Below, in pieces: positions 32,417 through 43,496 of a DNA stretch of 64,000 nucleotides. How positions within the stretch are numbered: the stretch's first letter is position 1; every line of letters begins with the position of its first letter. A program made the position numbers and the translations under genes. The DNA comes from Tremella fuciformis (taxonomy: Eukaryota > Basidiomycota > Tremellomycetes > Tremellales > Tremellaceae), in assembly GCA_032768795.1 (NCBI GenBank), contig CP136494.1, forward strand, positions 186,001-250,000. Direction: 5' to 3'. Below the pieces are notes generated by a model. The model worked only from the letters and a program-made list of their open reading frames with translations, searched no databases and had not been told where the DNA came from.

Positions 32417-35331
32417 TCATTTGTCCCTCCCGACCAAGACGAGCAAATCTTGTACTTTGTCATCTTCCTCCGCTATGGCATCGTGTCCGTCCCCTTCGCT
32501 CGCCCGACTCGCCTCCCCAAAATCCAACAACACGACCCGACCTTGGTTGCGATCGCGTTCGGGGTCCCCGCACAGGCGGATGTGCCGGATGGCGACGTCT
32601 CCGTGAATGACCCCTCGAGCATGAAGGGCTTGGTATGCGGACAGAATTTGGGGTCGATGGCTGGGGTCAGCGAACAGTGGCGGGGCGGGCGAGCGAGCGA
32701 GAATCGAAAGAGCGGGACGCTGAACGAGCAATACCTACTCCCTTATCTCCTGGATGTTCATCTCCGCCCCAACATTCTCCATGACCATGACGCGAAATCC
32801 ACAGCGCACCTGCCAGGCCGGAAGTTGACGGCCGGTTTCCCTACTGACGCACAAGCTACGCAATACGCCCTGGCCGTCATACAGACCCAGCCAGCGCGGT
32901 ACGACCGCTCCCTGCAATGGCGCCAGGCAGGTACGATAGAGCTCGGCCTCTGACCAGGAATTGCGGTCGATTTCCTCCCAATCGGTCCGGGGGAGAGATG
33001 CCGCAGGGCGCTCATAGGCCGGGTCGGCAGAGGCAATCTTGATGACGACGGGCAAGGGTGATGGGCGTGATCTACCATCATCCGAGTTGGAGAAATACAG
33101 GATGCCGGACCACACGTCCCACATGCGCCCACTCGCGATATATGCTCCGAGGCACAACCGGTCTTCAGACTCGTCTGGCGAAGGGGATGCCGGCGGCAAG
33201 TACGGCGTGTCGATCGAGGGGTTCTGGACCACCAGTCTCATCACAAAGGACATGAATGGGAAGGGCGCTGCGCGGGTCACACTAGGAGGCGGAACAAGAA
33301 GCGTGTTCGTCTGAGGGTCAGTAAAAATTGGTGAGGGGATCGTTGATTGAGAACTGACAGGCGGATGGTCGGGCCACTGGCTGGGCTCTGCTTCGAAGGC
33401 CGAGCTTGACTCGCCGCTCGACGCCACGGAGGTTGAGGTTAGGGCCGCCTGCCGGGTCAGCTTTCGATTGCTCAAAATCGAGTTTACTCGCCGACTCGCT
33501 GGTGGTTCCAGATGGCACCCGAATGTGCATCGATTTGTCCGGAAGTGCATGCAAAGGGGCGGGGCGCACTGCTATGGCGGACCATAGGCCGGCCACAATC
33601 TGCCGTTAGCAGACGCTATCGTGCACTCCGTACCTACATCAGTCAGCTGTCCCACGCGGCGTACCACCTTCACGCCAGCCGAGGCATTTGTAAAACGGGG
33701 AGCGGCGAGCGAGGGCAGCGAGCGAGCGGTCTGGCAATCAGCAGATGGCATCCGGTATTGGGAATTGCCGATGGGCAACTCACCAACGGAAGCGCCACGA
33801 ATGCTTGCTGCTCGGCTACAGGCTGATCTTGGAGCCCGTGGGCCCGCTGATGCGCGTCAGCCTTTCCAGATGATCCCAAATGGCCAGTTCCCTAACTTAC
33901 CGCCATGCTCCTCGTCTCGCGTCGGGCAGGCGGAGCCGGCTGACCATGCCCATGATTCACACCTCGCCGGACGGGCTGCCCCGCGACCTGCGCAGCCGCC
34001 TCCGCCGTGGCCGCCACTTGTAATTGCTGCCTGACCCGGAGATCCCTGTCGAGTATCATAGCCAGCCACAGTCCAAATGGCTTATCGACAAGGCGACGAC
34101 GTTGCCCGCCCACGATGACCGCCTCAGGGAGTAAGCCGGTGTTGTTGATCGGCTGACTCAGGATGATTTCCCCAGGACGCGAGCATCGGCAGAGGATAAA
34201 CTCGTGAAGGTCGTGCACGACGATTGCGTTAACAGGCTCTTTCTGGAATTCGTTGACGAGCTGAGGATCAGCCTGACAACACAGGGAGGAGAGGAGGCAA
34301 TGGCACCTGTTGCGACAAGAGCCTGATCCTCGTCTCAAGGTCTCGGACTTGGTCATTGTGGTCGAGATTTGGACGGCCCGGCGCGAACCCTTCCAAGCGT
34401 GTGCTGGTCCTTCCTACCGTCTTAAGCCGGTATCCTCGACCAGTCGAAGCTTGCCACATGACCAAGGGACACCCTGAGCATCAGCCAAGGTGTCGTCCGT
34501 CACTTTGTGCACTGATCAAGACGAGGGAACACAACGCCGACCCACTTTTGAGTGCTCCTCTGACTTTTGACTCGACACTCCAAGTATGTTCGACGGCCCC
34601 TGGGTCTGCCCCCTCGAGCGCTTCAAGGTAGACGAACCTGAAATCTGACACGCCCGAGTTGCCATTCGACCCCGGCGCGTAAAAATTGCCTCGAAAACGT
34701 TGGTCAGCGTGATCGGAAATGAGGCGTTTAGCGGGCTGATGTTAGCGGAGCGAACTCAGAGACCGAGCGGGTGCGCTGTTATCGCCGAAGAAGAGGAGGA
34801 CGACCTTGACAAGAGGAAGGAAGAGCAAGAGGCCAAGGAAAGAGAGGACGCATAGATACATACCTCGTTCAAATCCACCTGAACCTGAAGATCCACCATC
34901 GTCTCGTACTTGATCTCAACACCTCCTCCCGCCTCCCTGTGCCTAGCCGGACGCACGATCAGTTCCGGCGCATACAGCGCAATGAGGTCCCTGCCCACCT
35001 GGCGGTCGAGAGGCAGATTAGCTTCCAAGACCGCCTCGAGGTGATCGAAGAAATCGCCCTGCTCGTCTCGCCGAAATGTCCATTCCGGAGGGTCGAATCG
35101 GGCGATATCACGCTCATGGACCTTGGTGAGCGCGCTGATGTCGCGCCGCGTGTTGTCGGTCGCAGGGATCAATGTACGGGTGGAGATGATGTCGCGCAGG
35201 GAGAGGCGAGGCTGAGAGCGACACGATGCCAAAAAGCAGCACTGCCCGAGGGCGATGATGACGAGAGAGATGATGACTGATACGAGGACGATGGGATCTG
35301 CAGCATATGGGGGAAACATGATGACAAGCAA
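32417..35331 (-). CDS. Protein-kinase-like gene with N-terminal membrane segment
   Basis: Multi-exon. The first exon (35331 to about 34870) opens with a hydrophobic stretch PIVLVSVIISLVIIALG, a likely single membrane anchor, and ends GGGVEIKYETMVDLQVQV at a strong GTATGT donor. Later exons give NFYAPGSNGNSGVSDFRFVY, PGEIILSQPINNTGLLPE (34240-34060) and MHIRVPSGTTSESASK (33590-33400). The last two carry the kinase core: LGAYIASGRMWDVWSG (glycine loop), VVIKIA (ATP lysine), WSEAELYRTCL (helix C Glu), VIHGDVAIRHIRL (catalytic Asp, HGD for HRD, the usual Asn replaced by His) and LLDFGEA (DFG). The C-lobe after DFG is only about 30 residues, so the fold is short or another exon is missed. Exon borders in the middle are partly inferred. 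Fungal-type kinase (FunK1-like) families are the nearest comparison I can make. Confidence 0.6.
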
Positions 35332-35626
35332 AGGGCGAGTTGAGAATAGAAACAGTACTCGTAGAGTAACTATCCATTCTCATTGACACGCCTAAAGACT
35401 TGACATTTCTCACGCAGCACGCCTACTCGACGATATCCTCGTCGAGGGGTCGACTTTGTATGATGAACGATTATACACGCTCAGGGTCGGCAATGTCCGG
35501 ACGGGTCCAAAGTGGCGGTCCAGGGCTCACCAGGTATAACCTGGAAATGCCAGATCATGCCCGTAGATCGTGCCAGGTTCGTCATAGACCATACCGTGCA
35601 TGCAGCTAGAATACAACTCGATCATG
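35332..35626. promoter_or_regulatory. Promoter of the kinase-like gene / 3' region of the next gene
   Basis: 295 bp between the kinase-like start codon (35331) and the stop of the upstream minus-strand gene (35627). CAGTACTCGTAGAGTAAC at about 35354-35371 lies some 25 bp upstream of the start and is one more copy of the TACTCGTA motif. CCTCGTCGAGG at 35438-35448 matches the motif of copia A/B LTRs. Confidence 0.4.
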
Positions 35627-36437
35627 TCACTTGCGCCTCTTGGGCGTGGACGGCCCAGCTACCCTGTCTACCTCGGCTACGGCGGGTGTGTGCTCGTTGA
35701 CGATCTGCCGCAACTTGGGCAGCAGCTCCCGCAACGGGTCCACAAGCATCGAAGCCGGGACGGACTCCCCTCTGCTGGCTGACGATCAGCTGCCCGTACT
35801 GGTATGATTCAGTGCTCACCAGGCCCTCGCAGCATGATCTCCAGCGTGCCAACCGAACCAATGGCTTCGCGGAGCTCACCACCAAGTAGGGAGCTGAGCT
35901 CGCTCACGACAGCGGGCCTGGAGAAGTCACATCGGGAAGATGTCCCGTTGGCGACACACTCGGCGCATGCCGTCTCAGGAGCTGCTCCTCGCACGATGCA
36001 CCCCGTAAGACACACAGGTGAGCGTAACTGTCTCGATCTGCACCCTTCGCATTGGAATGGCCCCATTCGGACATAAGACTGGTTCGCGTTACACAGGTTC
36101 ATCGCTTCCCTCAGCTGTTTCTAACAAGATATTAGCTACGAGCTATGAGTTTGACACGCAAGTTGAGCCAAGTACCTCTTTGCCGGTCTCCAGAATACGT
36201 TGCCCATCCTCTCCTAAATCGTTCGGTGGCAAGACCTTTTTCCCTTTAACCGTATTCGGGAGGGTAAGGTTGCCGGACTCGGCGTAGGCGGGCCAAAAGC
36301 GAGGGACAACGGCTTTGCCAGGAGTGTACTCGTATTTCGCGTCGTGGGCTGTGCGAAGTCAGCATAATGCGTTCGATATTCACAGCAGACTGACTGAGTG
36401 GTTGTGGTTCTGCGGATGTCGTTGTGGTTTCGCTCAT
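35627..36437 (-). CDS. Four-exon cysteine-motif protein, 217 residues
   Basis: Exons 36437-36395, 36348-36176, 36114-35820, 35769-35627; three GT-AG introns of 46, 61 and 50 nt join frames exactly to a 654-nt coding sequence. The protein starts MSETTTTSAEPQPLT, continues KYEYTPGKAVVPRFWPAYAE and VLPPNDLGEDGQRILETGKE, then has paired cysteines FQCEGCRSRQ, CLTGC, TACAECV and SSRCDFS, which could bind zinc, and ends in the basic PKRRK, a likely nuclear signal. No family recognised; a DNA- or chromatin-associated role is only a guess from the cysteines and the basic end. Confidence 0.7.
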
Positions 36438-36640
36438 GTTGGCTTAGGTGAGTGGAGATTCGAGGGATGTTGCGGGTCTCGGGCGGCATAAGCATGCATA
36501 TACATGGTTTCTACGAGTTGAATGAAAAACCACACAACAATACGTCGCTAAGCTTAACTCGGTGAGGTATGACCGAGTACCTTTGATACAGGAACGTCAA
36601 AGGAAGGGGAAGCGCAGACCGGTCATTGTCGACCTGTATG

Positions 36641-36661
36641 TGCCAACGTTGGCAAAAGTTG
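36641..36661. repeat. 21-bp direct repeat, downstream copy
   Basis: Contains the 12-bp palindrome GCCAACGTTGGC followed by AAAAGTTG. An exact 21-bp match in the same orientation lies at 39011-39031. This copy is about 28 bp past the stop codon of the Crypton frame. Confidence 0.85.
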
Positions 36662-36689
36662 ACCAAAGGACGCACAGCTCGATATGTAA

Positions 36690-39256
36690 TCACAACAATA
36701 CACTCGCGGACGCGGGTGTACGTTTGATCCAGTCGGATAAAGCATTGAGCGACTTGCTTGGAAGCGCCAGGCGTTGTCTCTCCACGAGAACAACAGCCTC
36801 GTCGGACGTGAGTTGACGTGTCTCGATGATTGTTTGTATCAGCCGCCATATGGGTGCACGACGAGAATAGAACTTGCGCTCGGCGTCGTTGGTCTTTTTC
36901 CAGGTCTGATCGTCGCCCTCGTACTGACTGCGGATGGACGCACGCCCATTGATGCCTATCGTGTACTCGGTCCAAAGGTCCTTTACCGTCGCCACGTTTC
37001 GGTCCATTTGATAGGGCGTAAGCAGGACCAAAGGAACGTCGGGCTGATGATGCTGATCCGAGGGCGCTCCTGTGAGCGAGGGCGCAAGCGTCCTTTGATC
37101 GAAAGGACCGGATTGAAGTGGACTAGATGACGTTGGGGTGCGCCCTAGCGAGTCTAAAGGAGGGGATATCAACAAAGGCCGAGATAAGGCTTGTTGTATG
37201 GTGCCGACCATGCAGAGCACCGCCTTTAACGTCTCACCGCTGCTTGTATTTGCCAATGTCAACTTGTTGATCGCCGTATCAACATGATCAAGTTGTTGCT
37301 TGCTTGCTTGATCACGTTTTCGCAATTCATCGACGAGAACAGGCAACGCAGTCTCAAGCCGTGTGTCGTACGCGGATTGGTTCTTTGCTGTGCTCGCTAA
37401 AGCCATCCTTTCAAAGTCCAGGTATTCGGGATCTTGAAACAGCAAGTGCCTGAAAACAAAAAGCGTCGGATGCGAGCGCCTCCAATGTGGTGCATCCTGA
37501 AGAAAGGACGTGCGCAACTCGTCCAAACACCGCAAAAAGGCTCGAGCAGCAAGATCTTCTTCCGTGTTTTTGCCCAAGTTAAAGAAAGCCATCCTTTGTC
37601 GGTCAGCTACGCTTTGATTGTACTAAAATAGCTTGCCATCGGTCTAATTGTGGAAATACCTTTCGCACTAAGGTAGGGGGTACCTTTACTGCACGAGGCA
37701 AGTGGAAGGAACCCCCATTTGGCTTGAACCCAGCGGACGCTCTGAGCGCAGGCAAAGCAATGTGCATCAAGTAATGCTTCTCCAAAACCGTGTCATGCCA
37801 ATTGCCAGCGCGCGCAACGTCGCGACTTGGAGCTCCAGCCAACTCAGCTAAGCGCGCTCCAGCTTTTCTGTTGATGTGTGTGGCTTGAGTGGTGCGGATG
37901 CCCGAATGTTTGAGTGCCGCTTTGATCGCGACCCTTTGTGTTTCATATGGCACCGGCTCTGACGCGTTTCGACTGTTTTCAAGCAACTTGATAGGGTACC
38001 AGCTGGCACGAGTCTCAAAGGAGGGGAAACGACTAGCGCTGACATCATAATCAAAACTGACGTCAGGATGAGCTCGTTTCAGTACAAAGGACCCTCACCG
38101 AGCAAATAGGTACAGGCTTAGGAACCACACCGGACACATCTCTAGCTTGGCGTTCCTCATGAATGCTGCATACTGTGTCTTGCCGGAATGATTGGTCTTG
38201 CCTTCGTTGGTGGCGAAGACAATGACTGGACACAGTGTTGGACCCTCTTGCGTCAAAACATCACAGCTCATGTCTGAGAGACACATTTTTCGTTGATTGT
38301 CGCTTCGAAGGAGGGCAAACATACCAAGCGCGTGCGCACAGGCGTCCCTAAGCGAAGTCTCGCTGTTTCGTGTAAGATAGTAGTCGTACGTTTTGATGAT
38401 ATCCTGAATGTCTTTGTATCCGTTGTAGTATTGTCCTTTGGGTTTAACCGAGCGTCCTTTCATCAAAGGAGGGCTGCGTACCAAGGCCTTTGTCCACGAA
38501 AGTTTTGACCTCTCTTTCATGCTTGAATCTGTTCAAGGCGCTCGCTATCGCTGCTGTCCAAGGCGATCTTGGCGTTTCGTAGCTGTTCACTCCTCGCGAG
38601 ACTTGGCTTTTCCAAATGTCTACCAAAGCTGCCATCCACTGATTGAAGCTGCTCGGCGACAGATTGGTGTTTCGTACCAAGGCTAGACCTGACTCGCTTA
38701 GCTTGAAACTGATTGAAGTAGATCTGTGCGCACACTCTTCGGATGTGATTAGCGGAGCCTCCTTTGACCATGTGGTGCTCAACGTTGGCTGGTTGATTGC
38801 CGCCGCTACGTTCACAAAGTCTTGCTCTATGCCTTCTACCGCCAGGACTACTTCGCTACTCTCTTGTAAACACTTGTTAATGTCTGGGCTTGCGGGTATC
38901 TGATGTTTTGCAAGTACGTGTTCATAAAGGAACATAAGTGCGGTTGTCGGTGTTACTGTATCCCTGGATGGTCATCCTTTCGCTTGCTCCCTCCTTTGCC
39001 GGCCAGTCCCTGCCAACGTTGGCAAAAGTTGGCAGATTTGAGCTCCTTTGGGCATAATAACGTACCGCAACGGCCAGGCCTTTCCCTCGCACCACTTGTA
39101 CCAGTGCTTTGCCCTTGATTCGTATTGGCGTGTGGTGTTGGCCGCATGTGTCTCGGATCGCAGGTGTGTTGACGCATCTACAGCCGCTTGCCCTTCGGCG
39201 AGCATCATTGGCTGAATTCTGACGGTCATTGGGTTGCTTTTGATTGCTCGTCCCAT
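36690..39256 (-). mobile_element. Crypton-type tyrosine recombinase element (coding span)
   Basis: Minus-strand segments in order: 39256-38972 (NTTRQYESRAKHWYKWCEG, N-terminal SAM-like part), 38935-38444, 38520-38099, 38056-37603, 37592-36690. A 42-nt GT-AG intron (38057-38098) joins ...LYLFAR to FDYDVSASRFPSF exactly. Recombinase residues: Arg in ALLRSDNQRKM, H-x-x-R in THINRKAGARL, nucleophile Tyr in LEKHYLMHIA. The last segment carries a coiled region (KRDQASKQQLDHVD) and a GCR1_C-like domain (TVKDLWTEYTIGI, RRAPIWRLIQ). This YR plus GCR1_C order is that of fungal Cryptons, DNA transposons that move through recombination of a circular form without inverted repeats. Other joins are inferred: an in-frame TGA near 38972 (inside a possible 54-nt intron) and a shift near 38480 may be introns or damage. 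Ends of the element were not found. Confidence 0.75.
39011..39031. repeat. 21-bp direct repeat, upstream copy
   Basis: Exact copy of 36641-36661, lying in the first coding segment (or possible first intron) of the Crypton gene. A partial third copy (CAACGTTGGC) lies at about 38778-38788. Confidence 0.85.
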
Positions 39257-40389
39257 CTTGTGCAGAGATCAAAGCTGATCAACACGCTCAATGATCTGTG
39301 AGCCCGATTAAGATTTCCTGTGTGATAACCTTCTGGGTAATGCGTGGCTCAACGCGTTTGTAGTATAACCAGCGTTTACGACCGATGTAACTGCACTTAT
39401 ATGCATGTGGAATTGTAATCCGATTACAACGTATTAGGATAAGGGTGCTTCCCGAGAGGGAGACTTACCCGATTGGGTAATTTTGCGGTCGGACATTTGT
39501 CCCCGAGCGGGAGCATTTTTGGCTGGACTGTCCAGGTCTGTCCGGACAGGACCTGGGTATAATGGTGCAGATATGCCATGCACGCACAGTGTCATCTCGT
39601 CGGATCCGCTATCAATCAAGCCCCAAAGAATCGCCAGCTTGTTCAAACTACCCTCTGGATAAAATTCTGGGAGCGCGGCCTCAGAAAGCGCTCAGAGACC
39701 TCGATGCCCCAGTGGCCAAGGCAATGAGCATCGCCCATTGACGTTCTGCATGATGACTTATATTCTATCTGCAAGGGAAAAGCTTCTCAAGATTCCGGCT
39801 GAAAAGCAGGGGACGAACAAGCAGAAGAAGCGACACAGAGTCTCAGGAAGACCCGGAGAGCGATGTAACGGTATCTCGTATACAGTAGGGGGAATGCCCC
39901 CTGTCGTGTTGGAGGCATGGGAACAATGCTTGCAGTCAGCTGGAGTGAAGGGACACATCGAGATCAGTGGGATCTAGGTGAGCTCTTGGCAAGCTGAAAG
40001 CGACAGCAAAAGCGAGACTACTCGTAATGTATAGACTCTCACACACAATACTCACTCTACTCGGCGTTCTTGCTCTTGTCTACCTCCCAGAGCTCGTGTG
40101 TCAGCATTCCTATGCAGTCTGAGGATGTTGTCGGCCTCTTGGCAGACCGACATCTGCATAAACTGTAGGCCTGGAGCATTGAGAAGCGACCAGAAGCGAC
40201 GGAAAGCGACGCAGCTGGCGAGATGAGCACTTGAAGCAGATCATTTTTACCTGCTGGACAGACAAGGTAAGCGAGCAGAAGATCAGTGTTCTTTGCCACA
40301 TGAAATCATGCATGATTTGAGCAAATATGAAGAAGAAGAAGAAGAAGAAGAAGAAGAAAAACAACCACCCCACAGCCAAAGTGTTCATT
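39257..40389. other. Intergenic region with hairpin cluster
   Basis: No credible gene. Several short stems occur at 39450-39560: CCC-GAGA-GGG, ACCC-GATT-GGGT, CCC-GAGC-GGG, and CCAGGT...ACCTGG around the 12-bp palindrome CTGTCCGGACAG (39538-39549). This may be the left end of the Crypton or an old repeat. A (GAA)n run of about ten units is at 40328-40360, and ACTACTCGTAATG (a TACTCGTA motif) at 40018. Confidence 0.5.
40328..40360. repeat. (GAA)n microsatellite
   Basis: About ten tandem GAA units ending in an A run, just 3' of the minus-strand gene that ends at 40390. Confidence 0.9.
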
Positions 40390-43054
40390 TCAAGACGTAA
40401 ACCCCAGCCACGACCCATGTAGACCCGTCAGATGGTGTACGGGGACCTTGGCGGGACCATTCACGGCATCGTCGACATGCGCAGCGCCGCTGCCGTCGGC
40501 GTCTACGATGACAGCTGGGTCGACAGACCGTGTTTGCGCGACTGCGGGCGCCGCTGCAACATTTGCGGAGGCGAGACCAGAGGTAGAGGTCGCCTTCTCT
40601 GACGCGGCGGTCCCGACACGAGGCGTGATCGCCTCGCCTATGCGCTCGATCATCCCGTCCATCTCGCCCGGCGACACAAATACGACCCTGATCCCAAGCA
40701 TGACAAGCACGCGCCTGAGCTCCTCGGTGCCGGCGTTCGTTCCGGCATCGTCTTCCATATCCGTATCCACGTCCGAGTCGGTCGATAGCAACGAACGGTG
40801 ACGGCATAGGTTCTTTGGTAGAGGAGGAATCTGACTTGCGTCGTGCGCAGCGAGATTCGCTCTGGTCACTGGATGGGTCAGTACATCATTGTCACGAAAT
40901 GAGGGCCAACACACGCTGAAGCGAGCCCGACCCGAGGCTGTTCGAGCTGCCACCGTCCCCAGCATCTCCCGAGTCGCCGCCTCGGCCTGGAGCCGGCGGA
41001 CCGCCATCACGACTGCGGCCGCCCTTATCCTCGCCCCCACCCCCACCCTCACCGCCGGCATCACCCGGTCCCGGTCCCGGTCCCGACCCACCGCCGCCCG
41101 GGCCTTGGCCACCAGAAGAAGTCGGCTGCGAGTCGTCATCGCCTTCGTTCAATGTCCCCTCGGCCGTCGTCTGTAGCAAGGCTACATGACGAGGCAACGG
41201 GACATGATTGAGCCCTCTTACGGCCCTAGCTATAAGGTCGACGGAGCGTTGAGCACCGACGGTTCCTGGGGTTGTTGAAGCCGCCGTCGTCGGCGCGACG
41301 AGTGCATTGTTGGCGTTGCCTTGGTCGACCGCACCACTGGTGATGCTTGGCTTGCCAAGATCGAGGTAAAAAGACGCCCCGTTCGTCTGACCTGCCAGAG
41401 CTGCCAAGAGTCGTGACTCGTCTCGAGCTGCCGAAGGCTCGACCTCTGCGCTTGGCTCTCTCTGAACCACATCTGCGGCCCCCTCGCCTACCGCGGCTGA
41501 GCGCGCCTCGGAGAGCGCTCGCAAAGCCTGAGTCGACAGAGCATGGCCGTGCTCACGAGCCTCTTCGGTGCGGATGCCGTCGAGTGGTATCACCTTTAGA
41601 ACGTCGCGTGCCAGCTCAATGTAGCGGATGAGACGCGCGATGTTGGGCCAGTCCAGCTGAAGGCTCTTGTCGTCGCATATCTGGTTGGGAATCCAGATCG
41701 AGTCGCGATACATGCTCGCGTCGAGCTCCTCCATGGTAGCTGTGCGGCCCCACCATTCGCTCTTGCCCGTCTCGATGGCCACTCTGAAGCCTCGCTCGTG
41801 CTCGTCGGCAACAAGTTCAGGATCCTGATCCTGCTCGGTCGTCGGAGGGAGCACGACGACGCGGGCGTACCGATCTTGATTGATGACAAGGCCGAGTACG
41901 GTCCCGCACACGTCGTAGAGCTGCCAGAGGTAGCCCAAGAGCTGACAAGTGCCCTTGAAGTACGACTGTGTCTTCATCTCACAGACGAGACCGACGATCG
42001 CAAAGAATTCTTTGAGATGGCCCTCGACCTCTTCCGCCCATTTTCGCTTCTTGCTCGAACTCAATGGCTGTGACGAGCTTTGAGCCCGGGAGTCCGAGTC
42101 GAGAATGCTCGAGGTAGGGCTCGGTAATCGAGCCAACAAGGCAGCTGTGGCCCCGGCGGCAGATGTCTCGATTTTCCTAGCCTGCCGGCGAGCATTTCTG
42201 GCCATGCGCCGACGGTGGGAAGCGTAAGTAGCAGGTGGCATCGACGACGCAGTCATCACGAGGTCAGGCGCGTCGAGCCTGTTCCTGAGCGTTGACGCGG
42301 TCGTGTTGGAGTTGGGGTCCGAATTGGCGTCGGGCACAGGAGGTGCTGAGACATCAGCTCGATGATGACCCAACACAGAGAAACACCACGCACCGTCACG
42401 CGTACTGTACGTCTGCCTGAGCATACGTGCAAATGCAGATTGGTGAACGGGACGTCTCCGTCCGCGGGCGTCGGTTGTCCCGAAATGCTTGATCGACTTG
42501 GACGAATAGACCCGGAACAATGGATAGATGCCGTTGGGAGCGGAAGCGAAGGAAGAGCCGTGGACATCGATGTCCACGGGTCGCTGCAAGATGGTGCGAA
42601 CGAGCTCGTGGATCGAGTTGTGAAAATCGGTCTCACTTGAACGGTCCTGCCACCACTCAAGGATGTAACCGCCAACAAGCTGACGGTCAGGCCCGGGCTG
42701 CGTGAGGACGAGTTGTCGGTTGGGATGGGGCAACAGGGTGGAGAACGTGCGCGACTGGGCGGCGGCGGCAGCAGCAGCAGCGGCAGCAGAGGAGGACGAG
42801 GAAGCGGGGTGGACGCCGGGAAGTCTTAGGACGACTCGGTCGTCGTGCCTATGCCAAGGCAAGGTGAGGAGGGGTGAAGCGGTGCGCGGAGTGAGGGGAC
42901 CGTTGCTCGACGTTGAAACGGCCGTATTGCCAGAGCCGGTGCCTCGATGGGCGCGACGTCGAGCCATATCATGAGCAGCATCCTCCATGTCCATGTCCGC
43001 CCCGGATGCACCACGAGGCGTACTCGTATCTTGCAGGTTGACAGAAGAGGACAT
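40390..43054 (-). CDS. Orphan 872-residue protein, two exons
   Basis: Exons 43054-40915 and 40868-40390 around a 46-nt GT-AG intron that keeps frame (2619 nt in all). The N-terminal third is Ser/Ala-rich. The middle holds a compact domain: WAEEVEGHLKEFFAIVGLV, CEMKTQSYFKGTCQLLGYLW, WQLYDVCGTVLGLVINQDRY and WPNIARLIRYIELARDVLK. E-M-K followed by a helix resembles the E-x-K half of PD-(D/E)XK nuclease folds and the EVKW segment of gene X, but no full motif is evident. The C-terminal third is Gly/Asp/Ser-rich low complexity. Function unknown. Confidence 0.65.
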
Positions 43055-43496
43055 GGTGTTGTAGAGACATTGACGGGACGGCGGGTCATTGCATTGGCTG
43101 GGACGGGATAAAACGAATAAAATCCGCTGTCATCAGCGTAGCTCTTACGGTGCTGAATTCTGCGGGTGTCCCTGGAACGAAAACGGTAAGTGGGGGGGCC
43201 AAATAAAAATTTTCCGGCAGGCTGGGTATAAGGGTGGAGGGGACTTTGAATTTTCATCCTCATCCCCCTCTCTACTCAAATCTGGCGAAGCCCTGGCAGT
43301 TTGACTGTTTATGTGGGGGGATCAAATAAAGAAATTCCGGAGCACTTAGAGATTTCAGGCTGCCTGGCTTGCCTTGCACACCTAATCTTCTCACTTCCTA
43401 TTGCATGCCTAACTTTGGACCCACTGTAAGTCGCCCATTCTTCTGTCATGCATGCATGGGCTGATGAGTACAGCTGAACTTCTTGCAAGTTGATGC

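Noticed and set aside
39640..39730. tRNA-like sequence (GTGGCCAAGGCAATG resembling an A box)
   Set aside because: No B box (GTTCGANTC) follows and no cloverleaf could be drawn.
42702..42974. Plus-strand frames with Ala/Glu runs opposite the 40.4-43.1 kb gene
   Set aside because: Complement of Ala/Ser repeats in the minus-strand protein; no independent support.
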